This document shows positions 24,469-37,000 of a DNA stretch of 64,000 nucleotides, one piece after another. Positions within the stretch are counted from its first letter, which is position 1. Each line of letters opens with the position of its first letter. A program made the translations under genes and the position numbers. The notes under the pieces were generated by a model. The model was given only the letters and a program-made list of their open reading frames with translations. It did not search any database and was not told the origin of the DNA. The DNA is from Symbiodinium kawagutii (taxonomy: Eukaryota; Sar; Dinophyceae; Suessiales; Symbiodiniaceae): NCBI GenBank assembly GCA_009767595.1, contig VSDK01012156.1, forward strand, positions 74,394 through 138,393. Reading direction: 5' to 3'.

Positions 24469-24694
24469 GGTGCCACAGACAGTGAGATGATCGGGATAAA
24501 CTTTGAACTGGCTTGGAAGTTCCAGGTTGATCAACAGCAAAAACATTTGGGTGGCTGATCACCGAATACCAGAGTCCAATGATATCCTGAACCTGAACAA
24601 CTAACCGACCCTATGGGCCAACCCCATTGGGACCAGGATCTGATGGTACCAGCCACGTGTCCCCGAAACGGGAGCATGGGACCATGGCTGGCAG

Positions 24695-24783
24695 GTGGCG
24701 TTGCTGCAAGCCACGGACTACAGCCTTGGTGGTGCCCTGGACTCGGCCTGGATGTGCCTCTGTGGTGCTCTGGTGATGTTCAT
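24695..24783 (+). CDS. AMT exon 1 of those seen (first helix)
   Basis: Acceptor GGCAG|GTG in phase 0. Encodes VALLQATDYS and the helix LDSAWMCLCGALVMFM. Donor TTCAT|GCACCT (GC). The next exon starts GCAC, identical to the donor. Confidence 0.85.
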
Positions 24784-27700
24784 GCACCTGGGCTGCTGGT
24801 GGATGGTGACCTGTGGAGGGTGTGGCTGGGGTGGATTCAAACTGGTGACGTGTTGATGGTGACTTGATGTGCTTGAGATCAATCACTGATGATGGTGATA
24901 GTGAGTCTTGGGGTGTTTTTGGGTCTCAAGAAGTTTTGGGAATAAGAATTTCATCAGTAGTAGCAAACATAGTTTATTGACTTTATAGCTAACAATAAGC
25001 AAGCATTGATTGATGATGCTCAATTAACTCCACAGCTGCGGGCTCTACATGGCCAATACTGTAGTCAATAGCGATGAATGATGTTTGATGCTGATAATGA
25101 TTGCTACTGGTTACGGCTATGGCTACGACCATGGTTGATCATGGTTGATGATTATTATTTTGCTGGTGGAGAATGGCCAATAGTTGCCAATAATAGCTAC
25201 TCATGGCCAATCATGATGGTCGTAAAGGTTGACAATGCTGGCAAACAATGCTTTGGACCAATGATGGTGGATAATGATGGCAAAGGTCAGGACCATGGGC
25301 AACGTATGCAAAAATCACGTGTTTGGGAGCTCTGAAACCAGCTGAGTGAGCCAACGCGGGCCAACGCTGAAGGCTTTTGACGGCCAGCTGGACAGAGGAT
25401 GTAGCATCGAACAGACCAATGAGACTCGAGACATCACCTGCCTGCCTGGAGTTCGAATATCCGCCATATGGCAGTGGGTCAATATTAACCAACCAACTAA
25501 TGGAGGATTTACCAACAATAATAAGGGAAAACACTGGTTAATGATCGGGGAACCAGGGGTACAGGGTTTTCACCCACAGCCATATGTTGAACACCTAGAA
25601 TCTAGATCATGTACTGCACCTGTGGGGAATGGTCCAATTTGATCATCTCCTAGCTGCTACTGGGAAGCACTGGGAACCGCGTTCACCGCGGCAAGGCACG
25701 CGGGCTTCGGCATGTTGGAGACGGGCTCATGCCGCGCCAAGAACGCCTCCAACGTTTTGATGAAGAACTTGGTGAACGTCTGCGTGGGCACCTTGGGTTG
25801 GTGGCTCTTCGGCTGGTGCTTTGCCTATGGCGGTGCCGCCTCCAATGGCTTCATTGGATGGCATGGCTGCTTGGAGGAGAGTGATGTGGATGAGAAATAT
25901 GGTGTCTCAAAATGGGGGTACCTTGAAAAGTTGTTGTTTTTTTAATTAAGAATGGTCAATAATGGATGATTTGGAAGGTCCCGTATTTGAGATACACCTT
26001 CATGCTGAGAGAAGGCATGTGGTTGTTTTGGAGTTTGGAAGGTACGATGAGGGAGTAGCAATCTTGAATCTGACTAGGGGGACGTCTTCACTGCTGTTGA
26101 TGACGTTGTTGGTAGATGTACAACAAGGCGCTACTTGTTCCTTTTTTCAATGATCGCAAACAGATCAATTTACTAAACCATTGCTTTTGCTATTGGGCCC
26201 TACCAAATTAGAATAAGCCAGGGGTACTTGACAGTATCCTTTCGAAGAACACGCCAGAGACCCTGGAAATCGTTGTTGGTTTGAAGATGTCACTTCCATG
26301 GACAGCACTCACTGTTTGAGTCACTTATGCACGTACATGTAGCATACAGATCTCTTTCTCTCTATAGATAATCATACACTAGTGCATAGATTTTGTTTTG
26401 TGATCAGACTTCCAAAAGGGAACATTGGTATTTCCAGAATGCACAATATTTGCAAGGAGGGTATTTCTGGTTGAATTGTTGGAGCACCAGTGGTCTGAGT
26501 GGATACATTATACACATGGAAGTGCATGTCCAGAAAGGGCTGTGGGTCAATATTAACCAACCAATAATAGGGGATAGTAACCAAGAAATAGTAGGGAAAG
26601 CAGTGGTTAATGATAGTGGAACCAGGGGTACAGTGTTTTGACCCACTGCCATATGTATGTATACACATGCGCACACGCACATGTACAACCACACCTAGAT
26701 TCATACAGATGTAGAGCATGAACATGTACATAACATATATACATAGGTATATTATTCTATATGTATATACACTCTGGCATACGTATACCTGTGTGTATAC
26801 GTATGTAACCATTTCTCCTTGACATGAAAGCATGCTCATGCACCCATGCTTACCCAGTCCCTGGACCCCAGCCTCTGATGAGTGTGGGGAAGTGGTGGTG
26901 ACAGCATCTACGCAGTTACACATTGATATAGGTAGCGTAGGTGTAATGGGGGAGTCCACGGGTAGTACAATGTGTGGGCAACCTAGAAGGGAGGGTATAA
27001 GTATGATATAGGTAGTATTCGTGTATGGCGGAGGCTCTTGGTATATACGCGTAGTTCATGCATATGTGTGAGCAGTAGATGAAACAAGTCCATGTCCAGG
27101 CACTTGACATCGGAAAAATATTCATGCCTTCACAACATCATGTAGATATAAAGGCCAAATACACGTAGCTCGCAAGAAATCGTAGCTAGCAAGACAGAGA
27201 AACCTTGCTATAGGTATTGATGTATCCAGCATTCTTGCGTAGCTACCAAGATTTTTTGATAGGTATCATGTAGGTATCAATCCATGGAATTTTTGGTGGA
27301 CCTGCCCAACCCCGAGGCTTCGCTGGCTTTGATTTCTACACCCATGACTCGAGCACCGGCATCATCATACCAGCATCCTGTGACGGTGATGGCTGCCAAA
27401 GCACCATGTGGCCTGGCGCAGCAAGCCGCGATGCCTTCGGATCTATCATAACTGTGGGTGGTTTGAGGGTGGTTGAGCTTGGTTGAGGCTGGTTATGTTG
27501 GGGGTAATTCATGCTGGTTCAATGCGGTCAAACCTTAAGATCCATATGATTGTACATCACCAGCCACAATGAGAACTTGGGGTGGTTAGCATGTGAATCT
27601 CCCGTGAATCGTGTTTTTTTGTGCACTAAGAATAGCGAGATTTCAAGGTGTGATGGCCATTGAGTCTATGTGGATCCCTGGAAAGATTGTCATTGCTGGT

Positions 27701-27885
27701 CCACTCAGTGCTTCCAAGACTAAGAACTACCTGACCTTGTTGGGTCTGCACCCCGCTGCAGCCATGGTAGGGCCTACCTTCCTCTCGAAAGCTGATAGTC
27801 TGTTAATGAACAACGGGCTTCCAGTGCGAAGCCTGTATTGAAGCATCGACAACTTCAACATTCATCGTCATCGTCATCGTCATCG

Positions 27886-27982
<97 letters not shown>

Positions 27983-28374
27983 ACCGGTTATGTTGGGGGT
28001 AATTCATGCTGGTTCAATGCGGTCAAACCTTAAGATCCATATGATTGTACATCACCAGCCACAATGAGAACTTGGGGTGGTTAGCATGTGAATCTCCCGT
28101 GAATCGTGTTTTTTTGTGCACTAAGAATAGCGAGATTTCAAGGTGTGATGGCCATTGAGTCTATGTGGATCCCTGGAAAGATTGTCATTGCTGGTCCACT
28201 CAGTGCTTCCAAGACTAAGAACTACCTGACCTTGTTGGGTCTGCACCCCGCTGCAGCCATGGTAGGGCCTACCTTCCTCTCGAAAGCTGATAGTCTGTTA
28301 ATGAACAACGGGCTTCCAGTGCGAAGCCTGTATTGAAGCATCGACAACTTCAACATTCATCGTCATCGTCATCG

Positions 28375-28432
<58 letters not shown>

Positions 28433-28456
28433 TCATCCATCATCCATCATCCATCA

Positions 28457-28515
<59 letters not shown>

Positions 28516-30123
28516 TCTTTCATTTCATTTCCTCCATGTACTTTCAGCCTCCCCAAGGATAAGGTCAGATTCGGGATTTTCAGCTTGCGCAGCACATATC
28601 TTGGGGACTTTCACACGTCGTCACGTCGTGTCACGTCGCGTCACGTCGCGTCACGTCGCAGGTTGAGCTGGTTCTTCCAGTGGGCATTCTGCACAGCTGG
28701 TGCCACTATTGTGAGTGGAGCCGTTGCAGAGCGTGTGAAGAGCCCCACCTATGCGCCTCGGCGGGGAGGAGCAGTGGTGATAAGTCCACTCGCTGAGCAC
28801 GGTGAACCATGGCTATGACCGCGGTTAACCATGACTATAACCGTGGTGAACCATGGAATCGTGGTATGAACGTCCATTTTACCACAGTCACTTGATCCAA
28901 GTTGGTGGGGCGTCGAAGTTGGAAATGTCCATCGACCATTGATCCACGAAGCGACCTCGGGTCATTCAATCACGGCTGGCCTTACACTCCTGATCGTTTT
29001 AGGGTGCTGATAGTAGGATGCTGCTGAGAGCTGGGAAGCCCTGTGAGTGGCAATGGCAGGCAATGTGTGATTTTTCACCAGATGGAAGAGTTTCCCTTGC
29101 CATTTTGTGGACAAGTTGTGGAGATTCCCAATGGATGCAGGCATCATGTGATCGATTTTTGTTGCCAAAACTCATTGCATTCTTGGAGCAGCAACTTGAT
29201 TTGAACCTAGATTTTGGGTGACCAAAATTAAGTGTACCCTAAATTATTTGCTGTTATTTTTGGTGCTCAAAATAAATAACCCATTTTTGTTATCCAAATT
29301 ATTTGCTGTTCTTGTTTGCAACTAGCACGTTAGATTGACGCAGGTTGTAAAGAGCAATTAGATAGAACATCCATTGAGCATTCATTGTCGGTATAGGGAC
29401 CCTGCTTGGTTTATTTCTGGGGACTGAGTAAACAAACCGTCGACCAGCACGTGAAAAGCATAGCAGATAAACTCAATGGAAATTTAGGCTTGAACGGAAT
29501 AGAAAGAGAGATGACATAGCTCATAGAAGGTAGTGCAATGGACAGATAAATGAATGGATTGATAGAATGCACTAGGTATTTATATTCATGAAACCGACGG
29601 ACAGCCACACATGCATACCTACATAGATCTCTACTTTCGTGCATAGACCCTGCATACGTCTACACATTTCTTCCTGACTGCTACATACCCCATGCATGTG
29701 CAGCTGCTTTACGTAAAGTCGTACCCCAAAACCAGATGTTGCTGACCATTTCGCTCGAGCGATGATCACATGTCACTGCAGTCGTAGCCTGAAATCAGGT
29801 GTGGATTAAAAGGTGAAAAAACCATCACCAAGCAACTTTCCAGGGCAGGTCAACGCTCACCATAACCAACGTCCTAGGGCACGTCCCCGGGCGCACCCGC
29901 GCCAGCCCCGCGCCGGCGTAGGCGGTGTTTGCTTTCCTGATGGCCAGCTTCATCTACCCCGTGATCGTGGCCTGGACCTGGGGTGGTGGATGGCTGGCCA
30001 CCATCCTGGATGTCGGCTACATGGACTTTGCAGGCAGTGGATTCTTGGAAGATGAATTCATGGAGATGCCAGAATAGATAGGTAGGTAGACAGATAGATA
30101 GTTAGATAGATAGATAGATAGGT

Positions 30124-30166
<43 letters not shown>

Positions 30167-31008
30167 ATTCTATAAAGATATATGAAGCAATCACTTGATA
30201 GACAAGATAAACAAACATGAGAATTGTCGACCTGTAGATATGATATTTATGTAGGTGTATATATATAGACTTCATGTATATATATATATATATATATATA
30301 TGCAGAGTGCACGTCAAAACGTTAATATATTCGCAAATACATTTTGATCAGGTTGGGTATGTAGAACGTTCAACAGAGGTGGCTGAACGGGTTGAAAAAC
30401 CACAGCAGCTCGCTAAAACAGCCAATGAAACACCAATTACACGTACTCCCGTAAGGAAAACCCACAATCATTGGATGACATCCATTTCAGGGATACCTAT
30501 CATTTATGCATGATTCAGCACTCATCCGTCAATGCATTTATGAGAGGTATACATGATCGTGCAATGCTAAATGCAGAGAACCACAACAATTAGACTTAAT
30601 GGCAGATGGAACCATCATTAAACGGTTCAGCAACCAACTTGTAATGCATTGCGTATTTAAATATGTTATGGTAAACTTGTCATGCGTTTATTGTTTTGCA
30701 TAGGATTTGTTCCAATAAGTTTATTGTTGATAGCTAATCATCAGCCAATTTTCTGATGTTGTTGGTACTTCTGAACCTTTCAGGGATCAACTGGAGCCCA
30801 TCTACCAGATCTTAACATTTGTGGCCATTCGTGAAATTCATGATGATGCATGATGACGAATGATGGTTAGATGTTTGTTGATGTGGCCACGGATGATGGA
30901 TGATGATAGATATTGATTGATGTGGCCATGGGTGATGGATGATGACGAATGATGATTAGATGTTTGTTGATGTGGCCATGGATGATGGATTATGACGATG
31001 ACGATGAC

Positions 31009-31077
<69 letters not shown>

Positions 31078-34000
31078 GATGATTGATGCTTCCATAATAG
31101 CTGAGATTCGTCCATGGTTGGGTACCAGTTCGGGTAGATAAACCTCACTTCTTCAACGGCGAATCTCCACCGCCGCATTTGCCTAGGAGTGGTGCACTTG
31201 ACGGGCGGCGTGGCGGGCTTGATGGGCACCATTGTGCTGGGCCCCCGCAAGGGACGTTTCACCAACCCTGAGGAGTTTGAGACTCACAATCTGCCTCTGG
31301 TGGTGCCCCTTGGTCGCAGTGATCCACCCCTCGCCTCGTGACCGCAGATGACATGCTGATGTTGACATGGTCAAAGCACTTTGAAGACCAAAGGAGCTAT
31401 CGCTTTTCGATTGAGTTCACAGCTTCAGCTGTAGATACATTGGTGTACTGCCGTCACGACCATTAAGAAGACCAACAACATCACATCTCCCGCATGTCAC
31501 GCTTACAGGATGCGTGAAATCCATAAGCCAATCAGTTTGACCCACCACTCAACCATCAATTTTCCAGCAATTTCCAACCAATTTCACCCAACAGTTTGAC
31601 CACCACTTAGCCATCAATTTCAATAAGCCAACCAGTTTGCCATGGGTCATCCTATGTCCTATCCATTTCTATAAGCCAACCAGGTTGGACCTCCGGGTCC
31701 TACCATGGGGCCCCATGTCCTACCGTGGCCTCGAGGCTGGGCACCTTTGCGCTGTGGTTCGGTTGGTACGGCTTCAACCCGGGCAGCACATTGGCCATGC
31801 ACGACGGAGCCACAGGGGCTCTGGCGGCCCAGGTGCGGCCACGGGAGTCGTTGGCGATTGGTTCTAGGTCCGTCCCAGGTGGACATGGTTGGTTTAGAAT
31901 GGGTTAATAGTGGGTTAATAGTGGGTTAATAGTGGTTAATAGTGGGTTAATAGTGGTTAATAGTGGTTAATAGTGGTTAATAGTTTGGCGATTGGTTCTA
32001 GGTCCAGGGTTAACAATAACCAAGACACTCTTGGTAGTGGTTTATGGTTGGTTTATAGTTGGTTTATAGTTGGTTTGATAATAGTCTCTTTAATAGTGGT
32101 TGGTGATTAGTTAACCAACAATTGAAGGCTATTGGTTTATAGTTGGGTTATAGTTGGTTTGATAATACGCAACCAGTGGCTATGGGTCAACCAGTGGTTT
32201 AGCCATAGTGGTTTGATAATAAGCAACAATAGTGGTGATATGTCGAGCTGGGTCAAGCAGTTCACCAGCGAATTTCATGGGGGATAATGACCAACAACAG
32301 TGGGGAAACTTGCTGGTTAAAGATGGGGGAACCGGGGGTATGTGTTTTTGCAAGGCTATTTTTTGAATAAGGTTTGTTAATAAGTATGTGAAAGGTATGT
32401 GAACAAATATGTGAGCAAGGTATGTCAGTAAGTATACGTTAATCAAGTATGTTAGTATGAGTTCAAGATGGCATGTCAAGAAAGATGGTTTCAAGGATGT
32501 TGAGGTGCTGAGCATGTTGAGGCTTAGAAGGTGAATCCTTCACCAGAATTATGAAGATTTGGTGTATGCTGTATGAGCCACCATTTAGCTGTCATTGGGA
32601 TGTTTTCTTTGACATGTGCTTACCCGGATCTATTAGACATGATCGGTAATTTTAGGAAACATGATTATCCATCAAAACCATAATTGAGGAGCATTAGCCA
32701 TTCCTGGACATTGTTTCATTGAGCACAGTCATGAATAGCCATTGTGAACTATTGAAATGAACAAGATAGTTATATATTGTAACTATTGAAATTCTGAACC
32801 ATTATTACTATAATGACTATAGCTAATAGTGGTTTATTATCTTTAGTTTTGTGAACCAGTATTGATCGTCATGTTCAGATTGAATTGGGGCCAATGACCA
32901 GAATCTTCACTTGACATGGGTAAATTTTCCTGGGAGGCTACCGTTTCTCGGAAGGGTGGATAGTGGAACTGTGGGAAGACACTAGCGGTTTTTTTGGGAG
33001 CTTGGGCTTTGCTAAAACTTGTTGGTTATTGTCAGTTTTTACAAACACTTACTAAGCATTCATTAGTAATCATTAAGTAATCATGATGATCCATTCTTAT
33101 CGACTAATCAACTATTGACATCTATGAACATCCTTACATTCATAAGCTTATCAACCGTTGTTGTCCGTTTTGAACAATCAACTGATAATCAATTCGCCGT
33201 TGATGTATCATTCTGGACCGGTCTCAACCATTCATTAACTCAAATTTCACATCCATTGACCACTTTTGCAATGGTTATCAACCACTATCAACCACTATCA
33301 GCCACTATCAACCACTATCAACCAATATCAACCCCTATTAAGCATCATTGACCTCCATTGCTTCCCTCCTTGAACTACATTGGCGTCCCTCGAGGTCGCT
33401 ATGAACACCACCCTGTCGGCGGCCGTCGGTGGAATCGTCGTGTTCATCCTGCGCTACATCATCACTCGGAAGTACGACGTGGGCGGCTTGTGCAACGGCA
33501 TTTTGGCAGGCCGGGCGGCGATGTCCTGGGTTCAGGTCCCGAGAAGTCACTAGACTTTAAGTAGTTGCTGGGATACCAACTGCTAGTGGCTAACAAGTCT
33601 GGGTAATTGCGTGTCGACACTTGTGTCGAGAGGTTGATGGAGTTCTGGTCTATTGCAATTCCGCCGCTGGCACGATTCTTTGAGCGTTCTCACAAGCTCA
33701 CTGGGCCATTCTGCGGTGTGGTATTGTTTGAGCAGCGTCTTAGTTCATTGAAGACTTGGAAGGATATGCTATTTGGTTACTACCGGTCTGAAAACTATCA
33801 TCCAGGAATGAACTGGAAAGCAACAACCAGGAGAGTGTGTTGATTGCACTAAGTGTTCATTTTGGATGATACTAGCAGCAACGGAGACTTAACTAAGACT
33901 CCCCCCAAAAATATCAAAGCTTTCTGACAAAAAGTGGATCATGAGCAGGGGACAGGTCGCCCCTGATATAGTCCTGGTGACTGTTGTAGGTACTGCCAGC

Positions 34001-37000
34001 AGTAGTTGGTCACAGCTTGACAGCATCCATCATTGGGTCAAGTATTTGGCTGGATGTCATCCGGTCAGAGCTGGGTTTCGTGGTTGCTTGGCTGGTGGCT
34101 TAGTGCTTAGACTCTTGATACCCCACTCAGGTTGGTGCCTTGGTTGCTCGCTTGCTTGCTCAGTTTCTGACCCTCCAAGCATGGAGATACAACCAAATCA
34201 GAGCCAGTAATATCACCAGTTTGCTGGATCAGATGAGCGAGATGAACAACAGCAAAAGGCGATAACTTCACATGATCAGATCCCGCAAAAGGCAGCCAGG
34301 GCCGCCAATGCGCAGGTCTGGTGTCCATCACTGCGGGCTGTGGCAACATGGAGTCCGGCTTCGCCGTTCTGACCGGCTTTATTGGTGCCATCGTGTACCA
34401 AGGCTGGGTGTGAAGGGAAGGGCTACTGAAGTCACGCGGGAGTTTTCATTGGTTGATTGGTTGTTATATATTTATATGGATGGATACTCATGTGAGCATT
34501 TATATTGTGCAAATCACGAAACGTGTGAAACCTATGTTGTGCAGATCTCTTCACATTCGGCACCCATCCATTTTGAATGTCGGCATGTTTTGACATGGGT
34601 TCGTGAAAACCAGCGTTCCAGGTCCATGGGTTCTGAATGCCTTTGAAACAATTTGGAGCTGCTGTACCTAGGAACCGAACAACAAAGGTTGTGAAATGCT
34701 AGGCGAGGCAAGCGAGGCAAGCGAGGCAAGGCATCACAGCCAAAGTGGTTTACCCCATAGCAGGCGCTTCCATGCTCTTGCAGAAGCTGAAGATTGATGA
34801 CCCAGTGGATGCTGCCCCGGTCCACGGCTTCTGTGGCATTTGGGGCGTGTTGGCCTGCGGTTTCTTCGACTGGGGCAAGCACTTTGACTCTTGGCAACAG
34901 GAGCAGTAGACAAATAGATATGGAAAAACAATGTGTTATATACATTTTTGCATTTATTTATTTACTTATTTATTTATTTATTTATCTATTTATTTATTTA
35001 TTTATGTGTTTATTTATTTGTTTGTTTATTTATTCATTTGTTTATTTATTTATTTATTTATGTGTTTATTTATTTATTTATTTATTTATTTATTCATTTA
35101 TTTATTTATGTGTTTATTTATTTATTAATTAATTTATTAATCTATTTGTTTATTTATTTATTTATTTATATATATATATATATGTGTATATATATATATA
35201 TACGTAGGCTCAAGCACAAGCTCGGCTTTTCTCTATCCTTTTGGGTACTTCGCTGTTTTGTTCTGTAGCCATGGCCTTGCTCGATCTTGGCTTCTTTCGT
35301 GAGCTCTTTTTGGTGGTCCATCATCTTTTCTTCAGGCCCTCGACCTGTTTACACTCCTTCTGGTTTGCCACTATCCAGGAATGAAGGTTAGGTCCAATGG
35401 TGCAGAGTACCATGGATTGGATGGGGTCGGTTTGACAAACATTGTCCACCGTGATGGATCCAAACATTGCTAGCATTAAACACCACCACGAACAAGTCTT
35501 AGCCATTACAAGAACACTCCAGAAAACCATGACCCCCAAGGTACTGTGACCACCTTACCCCAAGGTACTATATAAATTCCAAGGAGGATGCCATTACTAA
35601 GAATCAGTGTTGACGATGATCACCTGTTAGTCAGAGTTGTCTGCAAATGCTATGGTAGGCTTTAAATGGTCATCCTCATATCGGTAACATTCACTTCACT
35701 TGTCATGAATGATATCAGTTACCTGATTAGTTCATCTTATTGGAGTCACTAAGCCTTTATCTATTTCTCTTGTTAAGAATGGTCAACCATTGTTATAAGT
35801 CATCACTGACCGTTGTTAATCCTTCTGAACCCGGGATTCACCACGGCCTATGAATGCTGGTGGTTGATGCTGGTGGTAAACGGTGGTGGTTAGTGGTGGA
35901 TAATATGCAATGATGATGGTCAATCATGGTTAAGACTGGTTGTTCAATGGTTGATCAAGCATATGATGACTGCAATCGTCAGTGTTACTTCGTGCAGGAA
36001 CCTTACTTATGACTATTGGTTTGTAGGTTGCGCTGCCAGCACACTCCCCGCGGCTGTCAGGATTACTACCATGGCTGGAGCGGCTGGAGCTGCATGGCCA
36101 ACGATGATGGCTCATGCAAGACCGGCCTTGCTGGCGCCGCCATCGGTGCCCAGTTCATCTTAGTGATCATGGTCATCTTGTGGTCCGGCATCTTGTCCCT
36201 GATCATCTTCGCGCTTCTGAAGCTTACAGGCCTGCGATGATGGGTGCAGTGATGGTTTTTTCTCATTGAAGTTGAAAACTTATCCCTGGTTGGTGGTTTC
36301 AGACCTTTTTATTTTCCTTCGTGATTATGAACAAATGGCTCGTTGACAAATATTTTTCATGGGGGTGGTTCAACCACCAACCAGACCTGATTTGTTGATT
36401 AACTGAGGTTTTCCAGTTATCTTAATCTCAGATGCCGGAAGACCTGTTGGCCGTTTTCTTTGCCCAGCGAGACAACTTCTGCCAGGTTTTTTCGACGATG
36501 ATTGTCCGTCCATTTACAACTGCATAACAGATGGGGGTTTCTCAAAATGGGGAACTCCAAAAAAGGGTTGGTTTGTTGCTATAAAATGTTCATTTTGGAT
36601 GATTTGGGGGGTCCCCTATCATGAGAAACTGCCATATGATGCTCTAACTCAAATATGTACAGATACATAGTATATATATATATGCCTATATACAGTAGAT
36701 ACATTTGATAGGCAGAGATAGAAATATGTCTATCCTGATTATTTTGTGCCCAGTTTGGATTGCATGCCTTAGCTACACGATGCTACGTGTATATACACGT
36801 GCATATACAAACAAATATATACATATATATATATGATGCATTCAAGCATGCAAACATATTCATTGTTAGGTTATCCCCTTCTCAGTAATCCGAATGCTCT
36901 GCCGACGGTTCACATTTTCATATATCAGCATCTCTTGCGGTTTTGTATTTTTGGCATGTATGTACTGTAGTAGACTTAGTTCGCACAGAGGTATATACAA

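Noticed and set aside
28106..28336. 76-codon frame as an AMT exon or separate gene (also at 27611)
   Set aside because: No similarity to AMT, not needed for the AMT frame, and present twice because of the tandem duplication.
34931..35268. Tyr/Leu/Phe/Ile-rich membrane-like frames
   Set aside because: Translation of (TTTA)n and (TA)n arrays.
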